From Vreelandella nanhaiensis (GTDB lineage Bacteria; Pseudomonadota; Gammaproteobacteria; Pseudomonadales; Halomonadaceae), in assembly GCF_003990185.1 (NCBI RefSeq), contig NZ_RZHF01000013.1, forward strand, positions 1 to 38,196: a stretch of 38,196 nucleotides of DNA, written 5' to 3'. The notes under the pieces were generated by a model, which was not told the origin of the DNA, made no database searches, and was given only the letters and a program-made list of their open reading frames with translations. This document shows, in pieces, positions 16,437 to 24,371 of this stretch. Both the position numbers and the translations under genes were made by a program. How positions within the stretch are numbered: position 1 is the stretch's first letter; each line of letters begins with the position of its first letter.

Positions 16437-17855
16437 ATGAACAGCACGATCGACATTGTCTGGTTGCAAGACGATTTGCGTGTCGCCGATAACCCCCTAC
16501 TAAGATTTACTTCAAGACCTGATCATTTGTTGTGTCTTTATGTTCTGAATAGCCAGTGGCTTGCGCCAGCGATCGACGGCGAGCCAACGCCACGTATTGG
16601 TCCTGCTCGATTGCGATTTTTATGGCAGAGCTTGATGGAGCTGCGTGGAGAGCTGCTACAGCTAGGCAGTGATTTGCTGGTCCATATTGGCGATCCTGCT
16701 GAAGTTGTCGTGCAGCTGGCGATCTCGTATAACGCTCGGGAAGTGCGTGTTGGCCGGCATCAAGGGTTTGAAGAATCGCAACATATTCAAAAGGTTGCTC
16801 AGGCATTGCCCAGCACCTCCACGCTCAACATAATAGAAAGCGGCCGGCTACTGGATTGCAGTTCGCTTCCCTTCGAGCTTGACGCCTTACCGAAAAGTTT
16901 TTCAGCGTTTCGCCGCTGTGTAGAAAAAAACTGCTCTATCCCCCGAGCATCAGCGGCACCTATCACACTTCCTGGCTGGCCGGAAGCGCCTCGGGGGTTT
17001 CCTCCACTGAAGGCGGTATGCGCGCAAACGGCCCATTGGCAGCCCGACGAGCGTCAGTCCGTGGTATATGTAGGCGGAGAGAATGCTGCCAATGAGCGCT
17101 TGCAACACTATATCTGGCGCCAAAATGGCCCCGCCAAGTATAAGAAAACTCGCAATGGCCTGCTAGGGGCTGATTTTTCGACACGGTTTTCGGCCTGGCT
17201 GGCGCGTGGCTGCCTGTCAGCACGTCAGGTTCGCGATGCGGTGAATGCCTGGGAACAAGTGCACGGTAGCGATGACTCCAGCCAATGGATCACGTTTGAG
17301 CTTTTATGGCGTGAATACTTTCATCTGGCGGCCTGTCTTGAAGGGGCCAAGCTGTTTGGCCTTCAACAGCTTCCTGCCCCATGCCAGGCATTCAATGCGT
17401 GGCGTGAGGGCAGGACTGGGGTGCCATTTATTGATGCTGCAATGCTGGAGCTACGTCATACGGGTTGGATCTCCAACCGAGCCCGGCAGAACGTTGCCAG
17501 TTTTCTAGTAAAGGACTTGAACGTCGATTGGCGCCTGGGTGCTTGGTGGTTTGAGCACTGCCTGATTGACTACGACGTTGCCAGTAATTGGGGTAACTGG
17601 CGTTATATCGCAGGGGTGGGGCGTGACCCGCGTCAGGATCGTTACTTCAACGTGCTCAAGCAGGCAAGCTACTATGATCCTAAAGGTCTTTATGTAGCTT
17701 ACTGGTTGCCAGCCCTCGACTCACTACCCTATGGGGTGGAGCGTCATCAGCCTTGGCGAAGTGCCCCTGCTCAATTTGCCAAACCTTATGTAATGCCTGA
17801 TAAATGGCAACGCTGGCTAATTGCGCGAACCGAGCTTGAGGAGGCAGACGAGTAA
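16437..17855 (+). CDS. DASH-family cryptochrome / photolyase
   Basis: FAD-containing blue-light flavoprotein. DASH cryptochromes repair cyclobutane pyrimidine dimers, mainly in single-stranded or looped DNA, and may also signal. The 472-residue product has the N-terminal antenna-binding photolyase domain (about 5-140, starting DIVWLQDDLRVADNPLL) and the C-terminal FAD domain. The DASH hallmarks are KTRNGLLGADFSTRFSAWLA near 245, WITFELLWREYFH near 285 and NWGNWRYIAGVGRDPRQDRY near 385, followed by YDPKGLYVAYWLPAL. The start at ATG 16437 is set by GAGGAG at 16423-16428. It is transcribed alone. A short LOV photoreceptor lies about 10 kb downstream. Confidence 0.92.
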   Translation: MNSTIDIVWLQDDLRVADNPLLRFTSRPDHLLCLYVLNSQWLAPAIDGEPTPRIGPARLRFLWQSLMELRGELLQLGSDLLVHIGDPAEVVVQLAISYNAREVRVGRHQGFEESQHIQKVAQALPSTSTLNIIESGRLLDCSSLPFELDALPKSFSAFRRCVEKNCSIPRASAAPITLPGWPEAPRGFPPLKAVCAQTAHWQPDERQSVVYVGGENAANERLQHYIWRQNGPAKYKKTRNGLLGADFSTRFSAWLARGCLSARQVRDAVNAWEQVHGSDDSSQWITFELLWREYFHLAACLEGAKLFGLQQLPAPCQAFNAWREGRTGVPFIDAAMLELRHTGWISNRARQNVASFLVKDLNVDWRLGAWWFEHCLIDYDVASNWGNWRYIAGVGRDPRQDRYFNVLKQASYYDPKGLYVAYWLPALDSLPYGVERHQPWRSAPAQFAKPYVMPDKWQRWLIARTELEEADE

Positions 17856-17916
17856 AGAAGTGCTGACAATAACCGGTCATGGGAAAAGCCTGTTTTGCTA
17901 GGCCCGGGAGTTGATA

Positions 17917-17939
17917 GGCTTGGGTTGATACGCCAAGCC
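17917..17939. repeat. Hairpin in the gap between the cryptochrome and mltB genes
   Basis: GGCTTGG (17917-17923) pairs with CCAAGCC (17933-17939) over a nine-base loop. There is no T-run, so termination is doubtful. The remainder of the 176-base gap shows nothing recognisable. Confidence 0.35.
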
Positions 17940-18031
17940 AGTGTGCGCGACCGTTTTCGTACAAAGTCTGGTATCTGGTTATTTTCTGAGCCATTATCAG
18001 CCATGCCAAGGACTGCCCAAGGATAGACGCT

Positions 18032-19294
18032 ATGCCCTTTAAGACCCTATTACCGCTGCGCCGTATTATCTTTCAAGCAATGCTGACCGCTGGCATGGCT
18101 TCCATGCTGCTTGGTGGTAGTGTTCACGCCAGCCCGCATTTGATGACCGAAGTAGATGCGCGCGGCGCTCAAGAACTGCGCTATGCCAATTTCTCCCAAT
18201 GGCTTGTCGAGTTTCGTCGCCATGCCGCCGCTCAGGGAATTAGCGAAGCGACGCTTGCCTCTGCTCTAAATGATGTGCGTTATCGTGATCGGGTTATTGA
18301 GCTGGATCGCTACCAGCCGGAGTTTGTACGGCCTATCTGGGAATATCTGGATTCAGCCACCTCGGATACGCGCGTCAATAACGGGCGTGAGAAGTTGGAG
18401 GCAAACAGGCAAACGGCGCTTGAAATGCAGCAGCGCTTTGGCGTGCCCGCTGAAATCATTGTGGCCATTTGGGGCATTGAAAGTAACTACGGCAGCAACT
18501 TCGGTGATTTTTCAACTATCGAAGCGTTAGCGACCTTAGCTTATGATGGGCGCCGGCGAGATTTTGCTCGCGGCGAATTACTAGCCGCCCTGCGCATTAT
18601 TGATCAGGGCGATATTTCTGCCGAGCGCATGAAAGGCTCCTGGGCAGGCGCCATGGGACATACCCAATTTATTCCCAGCAGTTTTGAAGCCTATGCCATT
18701 GATGGTGATAACGACGGGAACCGCGATATCTGGGGCAGTATTCCTGATGTAATGGCGTCAACCGCCAACTACCTTGCTAAGGCTGGCTGGCAAACTGGCG
18801 AGCCCTGGGGTGTTGAAGTTGTGCTGCCCGCCTCATTTGATTACGCTCAAACCGAGCGGCGCAGCAGCGCTGAGTGGGCGAGCCAGGGTGTGCGTGCCTT
18901 GCAGGGCGAGTTACCCGAATTTGATAGTGCCGCAGTGGTAGTGCCTGCTGGCGCTAAAGGCCCCGCCTTTCTTGTCGGGCCCAATTTTCGGGCAATCCTA
19001 CGCTATAACAATGCCACTAGTTACGCGTTGGCAGTCGCTACCTTGGCCGATAAGATTGCCGGGCGTGAAGGGATTCAGCAGGCTTGGCCAAGAGATGAAG
19101 CAACTTTGACCCGTGATGAAGTCAAAGAGCTTCAGCAACACTTGAATGAAGCTGGCTACTCGGTAGGTGGGGCGGATGGTGTTATGGGTCCTAATAGCCG
19201 GGCAGGGTTGCGTGCATTCCAGCGCGATCAAGGACTAACGCCGGATGCCTTCGCCACGCAGTCGCTGCTTGAAAGGTTGCGCCAGACCCGTTAG
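18032..19294 (+). CDS. Lytic murein transglycosylase, MltB family, with peptidoglycan-binding domain
   Basis: Periplasmic enzyme that cleaves the glycan strands of peptidoglycan to form 1,6-anhydro-muramyl ends. Residues 1-33 form a signal peptide with an AxA-like end (GSVHA). No lipobox cysteine is seen, so it is probably soluble rather than lipid-anchored. The SLT_2 domain (about 45-340) contains the catalytic Glu150 in IWGIESNYG and the typical GSWAGAMGHTQFIPSSF near 208. A C-terminal PG_binding_1 domain (about 360-418, ELQQHLNEAGYSVGGADGVM) anchors it to the wall. Length (420) fits the MltB-plus-binding-domain subgroup found in pseudomonads and halomonads. Confidence 0.93.
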   Translation: MPFKTLLPLRRIIFQAMLTAGMASMLLGGSVHASPHLMTEVDARGAQELRYANFSQWLVEFRRHAAAQGISEATLASALNDVRYRDRVIELDRYQPEFVRPIWEYLDSATSDTRVNNGREKLEANRQTALEMQQRFGVPAEIIVAIWGIESNYGSNFGDFSTIEALATLAYDGRRRDFARGELLAALRIIDQGDISAERMKGSWAGAMGHTQFIPSSFEAYAIDGDNDGNRDIWGSIPDVMASTANYLAKAGWQTGEPWGVEVVLPASFDYAQTERRSSAEWASQGVRALQGELPEFDSAAVVVPAGAKGPAFLVGPNFRAILRYNNATSYALAVATLADKIAGREGIQQAWPRDEATLTRDEVKELQQHLNEAGYSVGGADGVMGPNSRAGLRAFQRDQGLTPDAFATQSLLERLRQTR

Positions 19295-19331
19295 TTAACG
19301 ATTGAACGCTTATTTCACCAAGGATGATGTT

Positions 19332-19880
19332 ATGGGATTTGTGGGTAAAATGCTGCTAGGTGGTGTGTTGGCAGGTACGTTGGCTTCAAGCGTAATGGCA
19401 AACGATGACGATGTATTTGGCTGGGTCGAAAATGCCACTATCGAGCCATGGGGTATCATGGTAAAAGCCAAGCTGGATAGCGGTGCGTTGACTTCATCGC
19501 TGGATGCCCGTGATATCGAAACCTTCGAGAAAGATGGCGAAGAGTGGGTACGCTTTCGCTTGAAGCTGGAAGACCAGGAAAGCGGCGAGGAATTTAGCGA
19601 CCACTTGGAGCGACCGCTTTACCGTGAGCAGACAGTGCGTGGCGCAGGCGGTCGTGACGAGCGCCCCGTGGTGCTGATGGAAGTCTGTATGGGCGACACC
19701 ATCTATGAAGAGCAGTTTAGCCTGCGTGACCGCGAGGAAATGCTCTATCCGCTATTGCTCGGGCGCCGCACCATTAGCCATCTGGGGCTACTGGATGTAC
19801 GCAACACCTTCCTGCAGGAGCCCAAGTGCGGGGACGATGCGAAGGTGGTTCATCATGACCCCGAAGATGGCCAGTCGTAA
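19332..19880 (+). CDS. Secreted retropepsin-like / 'ATP-dependent zinc protease' family protein
   Basis: 182-residue protein with a signal peptide (1-24, ending SSVMA before NDDD), thus periplasmic. The motif VKAKLDSGALTSSLDA holds the aspartic-protease-like DSGA of the PF05618 family. Members were named ATP-dependent zinc proteases, but the fold is retropepsin-like, so the catalytic residue is probably the Asp of DSGA, in a homodimer. I chose ATG 19332 with AAGGA at 19320-19324 over an in-frame TTG at 19302, because only the former gives a clean signal peptide. It lies 37 bases after the lytic transglycosylase, so a cell-envelope role is likely. The substrate is unknown. Confidence 0.85.
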   Translation: MGFVGKMLLGGVLAGTLASSVMANDDDVFGWVENATIEPWGIMVKAKLDSGALTSSLDARDIETFEKDGEEWVRFRLKLEDQESGEEFSDHLERPLYREQTVRGAGGRDERPVVLMEVCMGDTIYEEQFSLRDREEMLYPLLLGRRTISHLGLLDVRNTFLQEPKCGDDAKVVHHDPEDGQS

Positions 19881-19888
19881 GTAGCTAC

Positions 19889-20611
19889 TTAAAACAGCCG
19901 TGACAGCAGCGCCGTCACGGCTGTTTCAACACGAAGAATACGCGGGCCCAAGTGCATTCCCTGGCAGCCCGCTTCCAGTAATTTCTCAACTTCCCATGGA
20001 ATAAAACCACCCTCTGGACCGACCAGTAAGAGCGTGTTTTCGCTAATGCCACGAGGACACTCCATCGACATGCCGGGGTGAGCTACTAGGCCGCGCCGCT
20101 CATGAAGTAGGGCCGGCAGTTGCTCTTCAAGAAAAGGCCGAAATCCTTTACTCAGCGTGATGCTCGGTAATTGCGTATCACGCGCCTGTTCCAGCCCCAA
20201 TACCAGATGCTGATGAATCTTCTCGGGCAGCAGCTCGGGCGACTGCCAGTAGCTTTTCTCTACGCGTTTGGTGTGCAGTAGCGTAATCTCTTTAACCCCA
20301 AGTGCGGTAACATGCTCAAGCGTTCGGGCCAGCATGCGTGGTCGGGGCAGCGCGAGCACCAAGTGAACGGGTAGGGCAGGTGGTGGGGTATCCGCTAACG
20401 GTTCCAGCGCAAAAACGGCTTGTTCGGGGGTGAGTTCAATAAGCGCTCCCTTGCCCATCCCTCCGCCCTGAACACCAACGGTTAGCCGGTCGCCGGGAGC
20501 GGCGCGGTGGATATCACGTAAATGGGCAAGCCTGCGCGGGTCGCTGATGCGCGCGTAACCCTGCTGATCAAGGTCGTCGGGATGAAGCAAAATCAAGTTC
20601 ATGGTAGACAT
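19889..20611 (-). CDS. rsmE: 16S rRNA (uracil(1498)-N3)-methyltransferase
   Basis: SPOUT-family SAM-dependent enzyme that methylates N3 of U1498 in 16S rRNA, near the decoding site. The 240-residue product has the N-terminal PUA-like RNA-binding domain (about 1-70) and the SPOUT domain with LLVGPEGGFIPWEVEKL near 187 and HLGPRILRVETAVTALLSRL at the C-terminus, the knot motif. Length matches the family. Translation may start at ATG 20611 or at the fourth codon (ATG 20602); neither has a good ribosome binding site. It is convergent with the retropepsin-like gene and divergent from phaR. Confidence 0.95.
   Translation of the reverse strand: MSTMNLILLHPDDLDQQGYARISDPRRLAHLRDIHRAAPGDRLTVGVQGGGMGKGALIELTPEQAVFALEPLADTPPPALPVHLVLALPRPRMLARTLEHVTALGVKEITLLHTKRVEKSYWQSPELLPEKIHQHLVLGLEQARDTQLPSITLSKGFRPFLEEQLPALLHERRGLVAHPGMSMECPRGISENTLLLVGPEGGFIPWEVEKLLEAGCQGMHLGPRILRVETAVTALLSRLF
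19892..19926. terminator. Bidirectional terminator hairpin overlapping the rsmE 3' end
   Basis: AAACAGCCGTGAC (19892-19904) pairs perfectly over 13 bp with GTCACGGCTGTTT (19914-19926) across a nine-base loop. It lies between two converging genes and is built from the last codons of rsmE (VETAVTALLSRLF). On the minus strand it is followed by TTTTAAG. It probably terminates both transcripts. Confidence 0.75.
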
Positions 20612-20734
20612 CTACTGGCCAAAGGATGGGCACACTATCGCACGCTAATCTAAGCATATGGCTTGCATGGGCGTGTGGTGCAGGCACAATAATAGCATTG
20701 GGGGCAGCCCCTATCGCGTTTAAGGAGATGCGCT

Positions 20735-21199
20735 GTGCGCGTAATTCGCAAATATGCCAATCGCAGGTTGTACGATACCCAACAAAGCCGTTATGTAACG
20801 CTTGAAGACTTGCGGCGTTTAATCATTGAGGAAGAGCCATTCCGGGTTGAGGATGCCAAAAGTGGTGAAGATCTGACGCGCACGATTCTGCTCTCAATCA
20901 TTATCGAGCAGGAGCAGTCAGACAATGAAGCCGAAGTATTTTCCAACGATTTGCTGGCGCAGCTGATCCGGGTGTACGACATGTCATCTCCGCTGCCGCT
21001 GGCACGCTACCTTGAACAGGGCACGCAGTTGATGCTTGAGCAGCAAAAGCGTCTACAGAACCAATGGCAGCAGGCCATGCGCCACACACCCATGGAGTTC
21101 ATGCGCGAGCTTGCCGAAGAGAACATGCGTTTTTGGCAGAAGACACTGAATCAAACGACTACTGCCCGTGATGAGGATGAAGAGGATAAAACCTCCTGA
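20735..21199 (+). CDS. phaR: Polyhydroxyalkanoate synthesis repressor PhaR
   Basis: DNA-binding regulator that represses phasin and PHA-granule genes and is released by binding to nascent PHA. The N-terminal PHB_acc_N domain (about 3-62) has the hallmark IRKYANRRLYDTQQSRYVTL, and a PHB_acc domain follows (about 68-107), then a Gln/Glu-rich helical tail. It starts at GTG 20735 with AAGGAG at 20722-20727. The 154-residue length is usual. No phasin or PHA synthase gene is nearby, so targets lie elsewhere. Its presence implies the host stores PHA, as halomonads do. Confidence 0.92.
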   Translation: MRVIRKYANRRLYDTQQSRYVTLEDLRRLIIEEEPFRVEDAKSGEDLTRTILLSIIIEQEQSDNEAEVFSNDLLAQLIRVYDMSSPLPLARYLEQGTQLMLEQQKRLQNQWQQAMRHTPMEFMRELAEENMRFWQKTLNQTTTARDEDEEDKTS

Positions 21200-21266
21200 C
21201 CCCATACGGGACCACCTTGTGGCATAATGCGGCGCATAATCGCTCTCCCGTTCGAGAAGGAAGAAC

Positions 21267-22556
21267 ATGAAGGTTTTGATGATAGGTGGCGGCGGCCGCG
21301 AGCATGCCCTGGCATGGAAACTGGCACAATCCAGTAACGTTGAGCAGGTGTTTGTGGCGCCAGGCAATGCCGGTACCGCAACAGAAGACAAGCTGACCAA
21401 TATCGATATTGCAGCGACTGATCTAGCCGAGCTTGAAGCCTTCGCACGCCAGGAAAATATCGGTTTGACCGTGGTAGGCCCAGAGGCCCCGCTGGTCGAT
21501 GGTGTAGTGGATCGCTTTCAGGCGGCGGGTCTGGCTATCTTCGGCCCTACCCAGGCCGCTGCTCAGTTGGAAGGCTCCAAATCGTTCACCAAGGACTTCT
21601 TGGCACGCCATCAGATCCCGACCGCTGCCTATCAAACGTTTACCGCCGTAACACCTGCTCTGGACTACCTGAAGCAGGTCGGCGCGCCCATCGTTATCAA
21701 GGCGGATGGCCTGGCAGCTGGCAAAGGCGTAATTGTGGCCATGAGCGAAATGGAAGCTGAAGCGGCCATTCGCGATATGCTCGAAGCCAATGCCTTCGGC
21801 GACGCGGGCGCCCGGGTGGTAATCGAAGAGTTTCTTGAGGGTGAAGAAGCCAGCTTTATCGTCATGGTGGATGGCGAAAACATTGTGCCGATGGCAACCA
21901 GCCAGGACCACAAGCGTGCCTATGATGGCGATACCGGCCCTAATACCGGAGGAATGGGCGCTTATTCGCCAGCGCCGGTGGTTACCCCGGAAGTCGATGC
22001 TCGAATTATGGAGCAGGTCATTGTGCCTACCGTTAAAGGCATGGCGGCGGAAGGCAATGCCTACACCGGTTTTTTGTATGCCGGTTTGATGATTGACGCT
22101 TCCGGCCAACCCAAAGTAATTGAATACAACTGCCGATTTGGTGATCCTGAAACCCAGCCAATCATGATGCGCTTGACCTCTGACCTGGCTGAACTTTGCC
22201 TGGCCGGGGCCAAGGGCCAGCTGGCTGGCAAGGAGTGCCAGTGGGACCCGCGCGCTGCTGTCGGTGTGGTAATGGCCGCCGGTGGTTATCCAGGCAGCTA
22301 CCGTAAGGGCGATGTCATCAGCGGCCTGAATGATGCCGAGCAGCACAGCAAGGTCTTCCACGCAGGTACTGCACAAAACACCACGGGAGAAATTACCACG
22401 TCAGGCGGGCGGGTGCTGTGTGTAACGGCTCTTGGTGATAGCGTGCTTGGGGCTCAGCGGCAAGCTTATAAAGGGGTGGAGGCTATCCGTTGGGAAGGGG
22501 CGGAGTATCGTCGCGATATCGCCTATCGTGCTATTGCACGTGAGCAGGAATCGTAA
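21267..22556 (+). CDS. purD: Phosphoribosylamine-glycine ligase (GAR synthetase)
   Basis: Second step of de novo purine synthesis: ATP-dependent joining of glycine to 5-phosphoribosylamine. The 429-residue product begins MKVLMIGGGGREHALAWKL (GARS N-domain, about 1-100). It continues with the ATP-grasp domain (about 101-293), with IVIKADGLAAGKGVIVAMSE near 140, SQDHKRAYDGDTGPNTGGMG near 212 and IEYNCRFGDPETQ near 286, and a C-domain (about 328-420). AGAAGGAAG upstream of the ATG is the ribosome binding site. purH, its common partner, is not in the window. Confidence 0.97.
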   Translation: MKVLMIGGGGREHALAWKLAQSSNVEQVFVAPGNAGTATEDKLTNIDIAATDLAELEAFARQENIGLTVVGPEAPLVDGVVDRFQAAGLAIFGPTQAAAQLEGSKSFTKDFLARHQIPTAAYQTFTAVTPALDYLKQVGAPIVIKADGLAAGKGVIVAMSEMEAEAAIRDMLEANAFGDAGARVVIEEFLEGEEASFIVMVDGENIVPMATSQDHKRAYDGDTGPNTGGMGAYSPAPVVTPEVDARIMEQVIVPTVKGMAAEGNAYTGFLYAGLMIDASGQPKVIEYNCRFGDPETQPIMMRLTSDLAELCLAGAKGQLAGKECQWDPRAAVGVVMAAGGYPGSYRKGDVISGLNDAEQHSKVFHAGTAQNTTGEITTSGGRVLCVTALGDSVLGAQRQAYKGVEAIRWEGAEYRRDIAYRAIAREQES

Positions 22557-22609
22557 TCTCATGTAATCCATCATTCCAAGCGCCCCTAAATTACCGAAAG
22601 GAAACAGGC

Positions 22610-23050
22610 ATGGAACGTGTAAAGCTGGAATTTCCTGCTGAAGCGATCATTCATCGTCATCCCCTGACGGTACGGGTCACCGACATGAACTACGGTCGGC
22701 ATTTAGGACATGATGCGCTGGTGTCACTATTGCATGAAGCCCGTATTCAGGCGTTTGCAGCGCTTGATCTGGTGGAGTGGGATATGCACGGCTATCCAAG
22801 CCTTGTCGCTGACCTGGCCGTGCAGTACCAAAGTGAAGCCCGCTGGCCTGATGCGCTGGTGATAGAAACAGCAGTACCCGAGCCCAATGGCAAGGCACTT
22901 ACCGTTTATCAGCGCATTATGCATCGTGATGGCGAGCGCGTTGTCGCCACTGCCCGGGTGAATCAGCTATTGATTGACCAGGTGGCAGGTCAACCTGTGG
23001 CAGTGCCTGAGCAGGTGTTGAAAGTTTTAGCACAAGCGAGGGGCGCTTAA
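22610..23050 (+). CDS. Acyl-CoA thioesterase, hotdog fold (4HBT/YbgC-like)
   Basis: 146-residue single-domain hotdog protein. Residues about 20-46 contain VTDMNYGRHLGHDALVSLLH, the segment that carries the catalytic Asp/His region and the start of the central helix in 4HBT thioesterases, followed by beta strands such as LVADLAVQYQSEARW and LTVYQRIMH. The probable reaction is hydrolysis of an acyl-thioester; the chain length cannot be told. GAAAGGAAACAG upstream gives the ribosome binding site. Its TAA stop shares its last base with the ATG of the phosphoribulokinase gene, so the two are co-translated, suggesting a functional link that I cannot name. Confidence 0.85.
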   Translation: MERVKLEFPAEAIIHRHPLTVRVTDMNYGRHLGHDALVSLLHEARIQAFAALDLVEWDMHGYPSLVADLAVQYQSEARWPDALVIETAVPEPNGKALTVYQRIMHRDGERVVATARVNQLLIDQVAGQPVAVPEQVLKVLAQARGA

Positions 23051-23922
23051 TGTCGCGCGAGTATCCGATCATTGCGGTCACGGGCTCCTCCGGGGCGGGC
23101 ACCACCACCGTGCGGCGAAGCTTCGAACGCATGTTTTTACGCGAAGACGTGCATGCCGCCGTGGTGGATGGTGATGCATTTCACCGTTATACGCGTGATG
23201 ACCTGCACCGGATCTTTCGCGAGGAGCCAGAACGCAAGGATGAGCTCTCCCACTTTGCGGTTGAGGCGAATCTCCTAGACCGCCTTGAAGGGCTCTTTAT
23301 AGAGTATGGCGAACACGGAACGGGCACCTTTCGGCACTATATTCATGCCGAAGATAAACAGAAAATTGAGGCGGGCTGCCGTGTCGGTACCTTTACGGAG
23401 TGGCAGTCGTTGCCCTGCGGTACCGATCTTTTGTTCTACGAAGGGCTGCACGGGGGGCTGGTTACCGAGAATTACGACATTGCCCGCCATGTTGATCTTC
23501 TGGTAGGCGTGGCGCCGACCATGAATCTGGAGTGGATTCAGAAAATCGACCGGGATACCAAGCTGCGCGGCTACTCACAAGAGGCGGTCATCGATACGAT
23601 TCTAGGTCGCATGAATGACTATGTGCGCTATATTCAGCCCCAGTTTTCGCGCACACATATCAACTTTCAGCGCGTGCCCACCGTTGATACCTCAAACCCC
23701 TTTGAAGTGCAGGATATTCCCACCGATGCGGAATCATTTGTTGTAATACGCTTTCGCGACCCTTCAACCGTGGATTTTCCCTGGCTTTTGGCAATGATCA
23801 AGGACGCCTTCATGACCCGGCCGCATACTCTTGTGGTGCCGGGAGCACGTATGTCACTTGCCATGGAGCTTATTCTGGCGCCCCTCGTGCGTCATCTGTT
23901 GTCCCAGCGACGTTTTCGTTAA
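23050..23922 (+). CDS. Phosphoribulokinase (class I, PrkB-like)
   Basis: 290-residue P-loop kinase. AVTGSSGAGTTTVRRSFERM (10-29) holds the nucleotide loop typical of bacterial phosphoribulokinases. VVDGDAFHRYTRDDLHRIF (about 38-56) supplies the catalytic Asp and substrate-binding residues, and LLFYEGLHGGLVTENYDIA is the Walker B region. The nominal reaction is ribulose 5-phosphate + ATP to ribulose 1,5-bisphosphate. Length and sequence resemble the PrkB proteins of heterotrophs such as E. coli, which lack RuBisCO and whose role is unknown. Nothing else of the Calvin cycle is nearby. It overlaps the thioesterase by one base (TAATG). Confidence 0.9.
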   Translation: MSREYPIIAVTGSSGAGTTTVRRSFERMFLREDVHAAVVDGDAFHRYTRDDLHRIFREEPERKDELSHFAVEANLLDRLEGLFIEYGEHGTGTFRHYIHAEDKQKIEAGCRVGTFTEWQSLPCGTDLLFYEGLHGGLVTENYDIARHVDLLVGVAPTMNLEWIQKIDRDTKLRGYSQEAVIDTILGRMNDYVRYIQPQFSRTHINFQRVPTVDTSNPFEVQDIPTDAESFVVIRFRDPSTVDFPWLLAMIKDAFMTRPHTLVVPGARMSLAMELILAPLVRHLLSQRRFR

Positions 23923-23967
23923 ATACGTTTTAAGCAAGGCTGGACGTAAAGATAATAAGGAGCAGGT

Positions 23968-24309
23968 ATGGACTGTTTGTTTTGCAAGATCATCAATCGT
24001 GAAATTCCGGCAGATATCGTATTTGAAGATGATGAGATCATCGCCTTTAACGATATTAGCCCGACGGCACCTACGCATCAGTTGATTATTCCCAAAAAGC
24101 ACGTTGCCACCTTGAACGATATCGATGAGGAGGATCTGGCTCTTATTGGACGTTTACAATTTACTGCGGCCCGCCTAGCCAAGCAGCAAGGCTTCGCTGA
24201 GGATGGCTATCGCGTCGTGATGAATTGCAACGAAAAGGGCGGGCAAACGGTCTATCATATTCACATGCATTTATTAGGTGGCCGACAATTTACGTGGCCT
24301 GCTGGTTAA
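23968..24309 (+). CDS. hinT: HIT-family purine nucleoside phosphoramidase (HinT)
   Basis: 113-residue histidine-triad protein. It starts MDCLFCKIINREIPADIVFE and ends with GGQTVYHIHMHLLGGRQ, where His97, His99 and His101 form the triad (His99 would be the nucleophile by family homology). It hydrolyses adenosine 5'-phosphoramidates and acyl-adenylates such as lysyl-AMP. CysXXCys at 3-6 occurs in many bacterial members. ATAAGGAGCAG at 23956-23966 is a strong ribosome binding site. It lies 45 bases after the phosphoribulokinase and 62 before the Coq7-like gene. Confidence 0.95.
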   Translation: MDCLFCKIINREIPADIVFEDDEIIAFNDISPTAPTHQLIIPKKHVATLNDIDEEDLALIGRLQFTAARLAKQQGFAEDGYRVVMNCNEKGGQTVYHIHMHLLGGRQFTWPAG

Positions 24310-24371
24310 GTAACGTCAGCCACTTTTGTCGCCGCCTTTCTTACTCTTTTTGCCGTTATGCGGAGCGAGCC

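Noticed and set aside
24225..24371. In-frame N-terminal extension of the Coq7-like protein
   Set aside because: It overlaps hinT, has no homology to the family, and a good start with a GGAG-type site exists at 24372.
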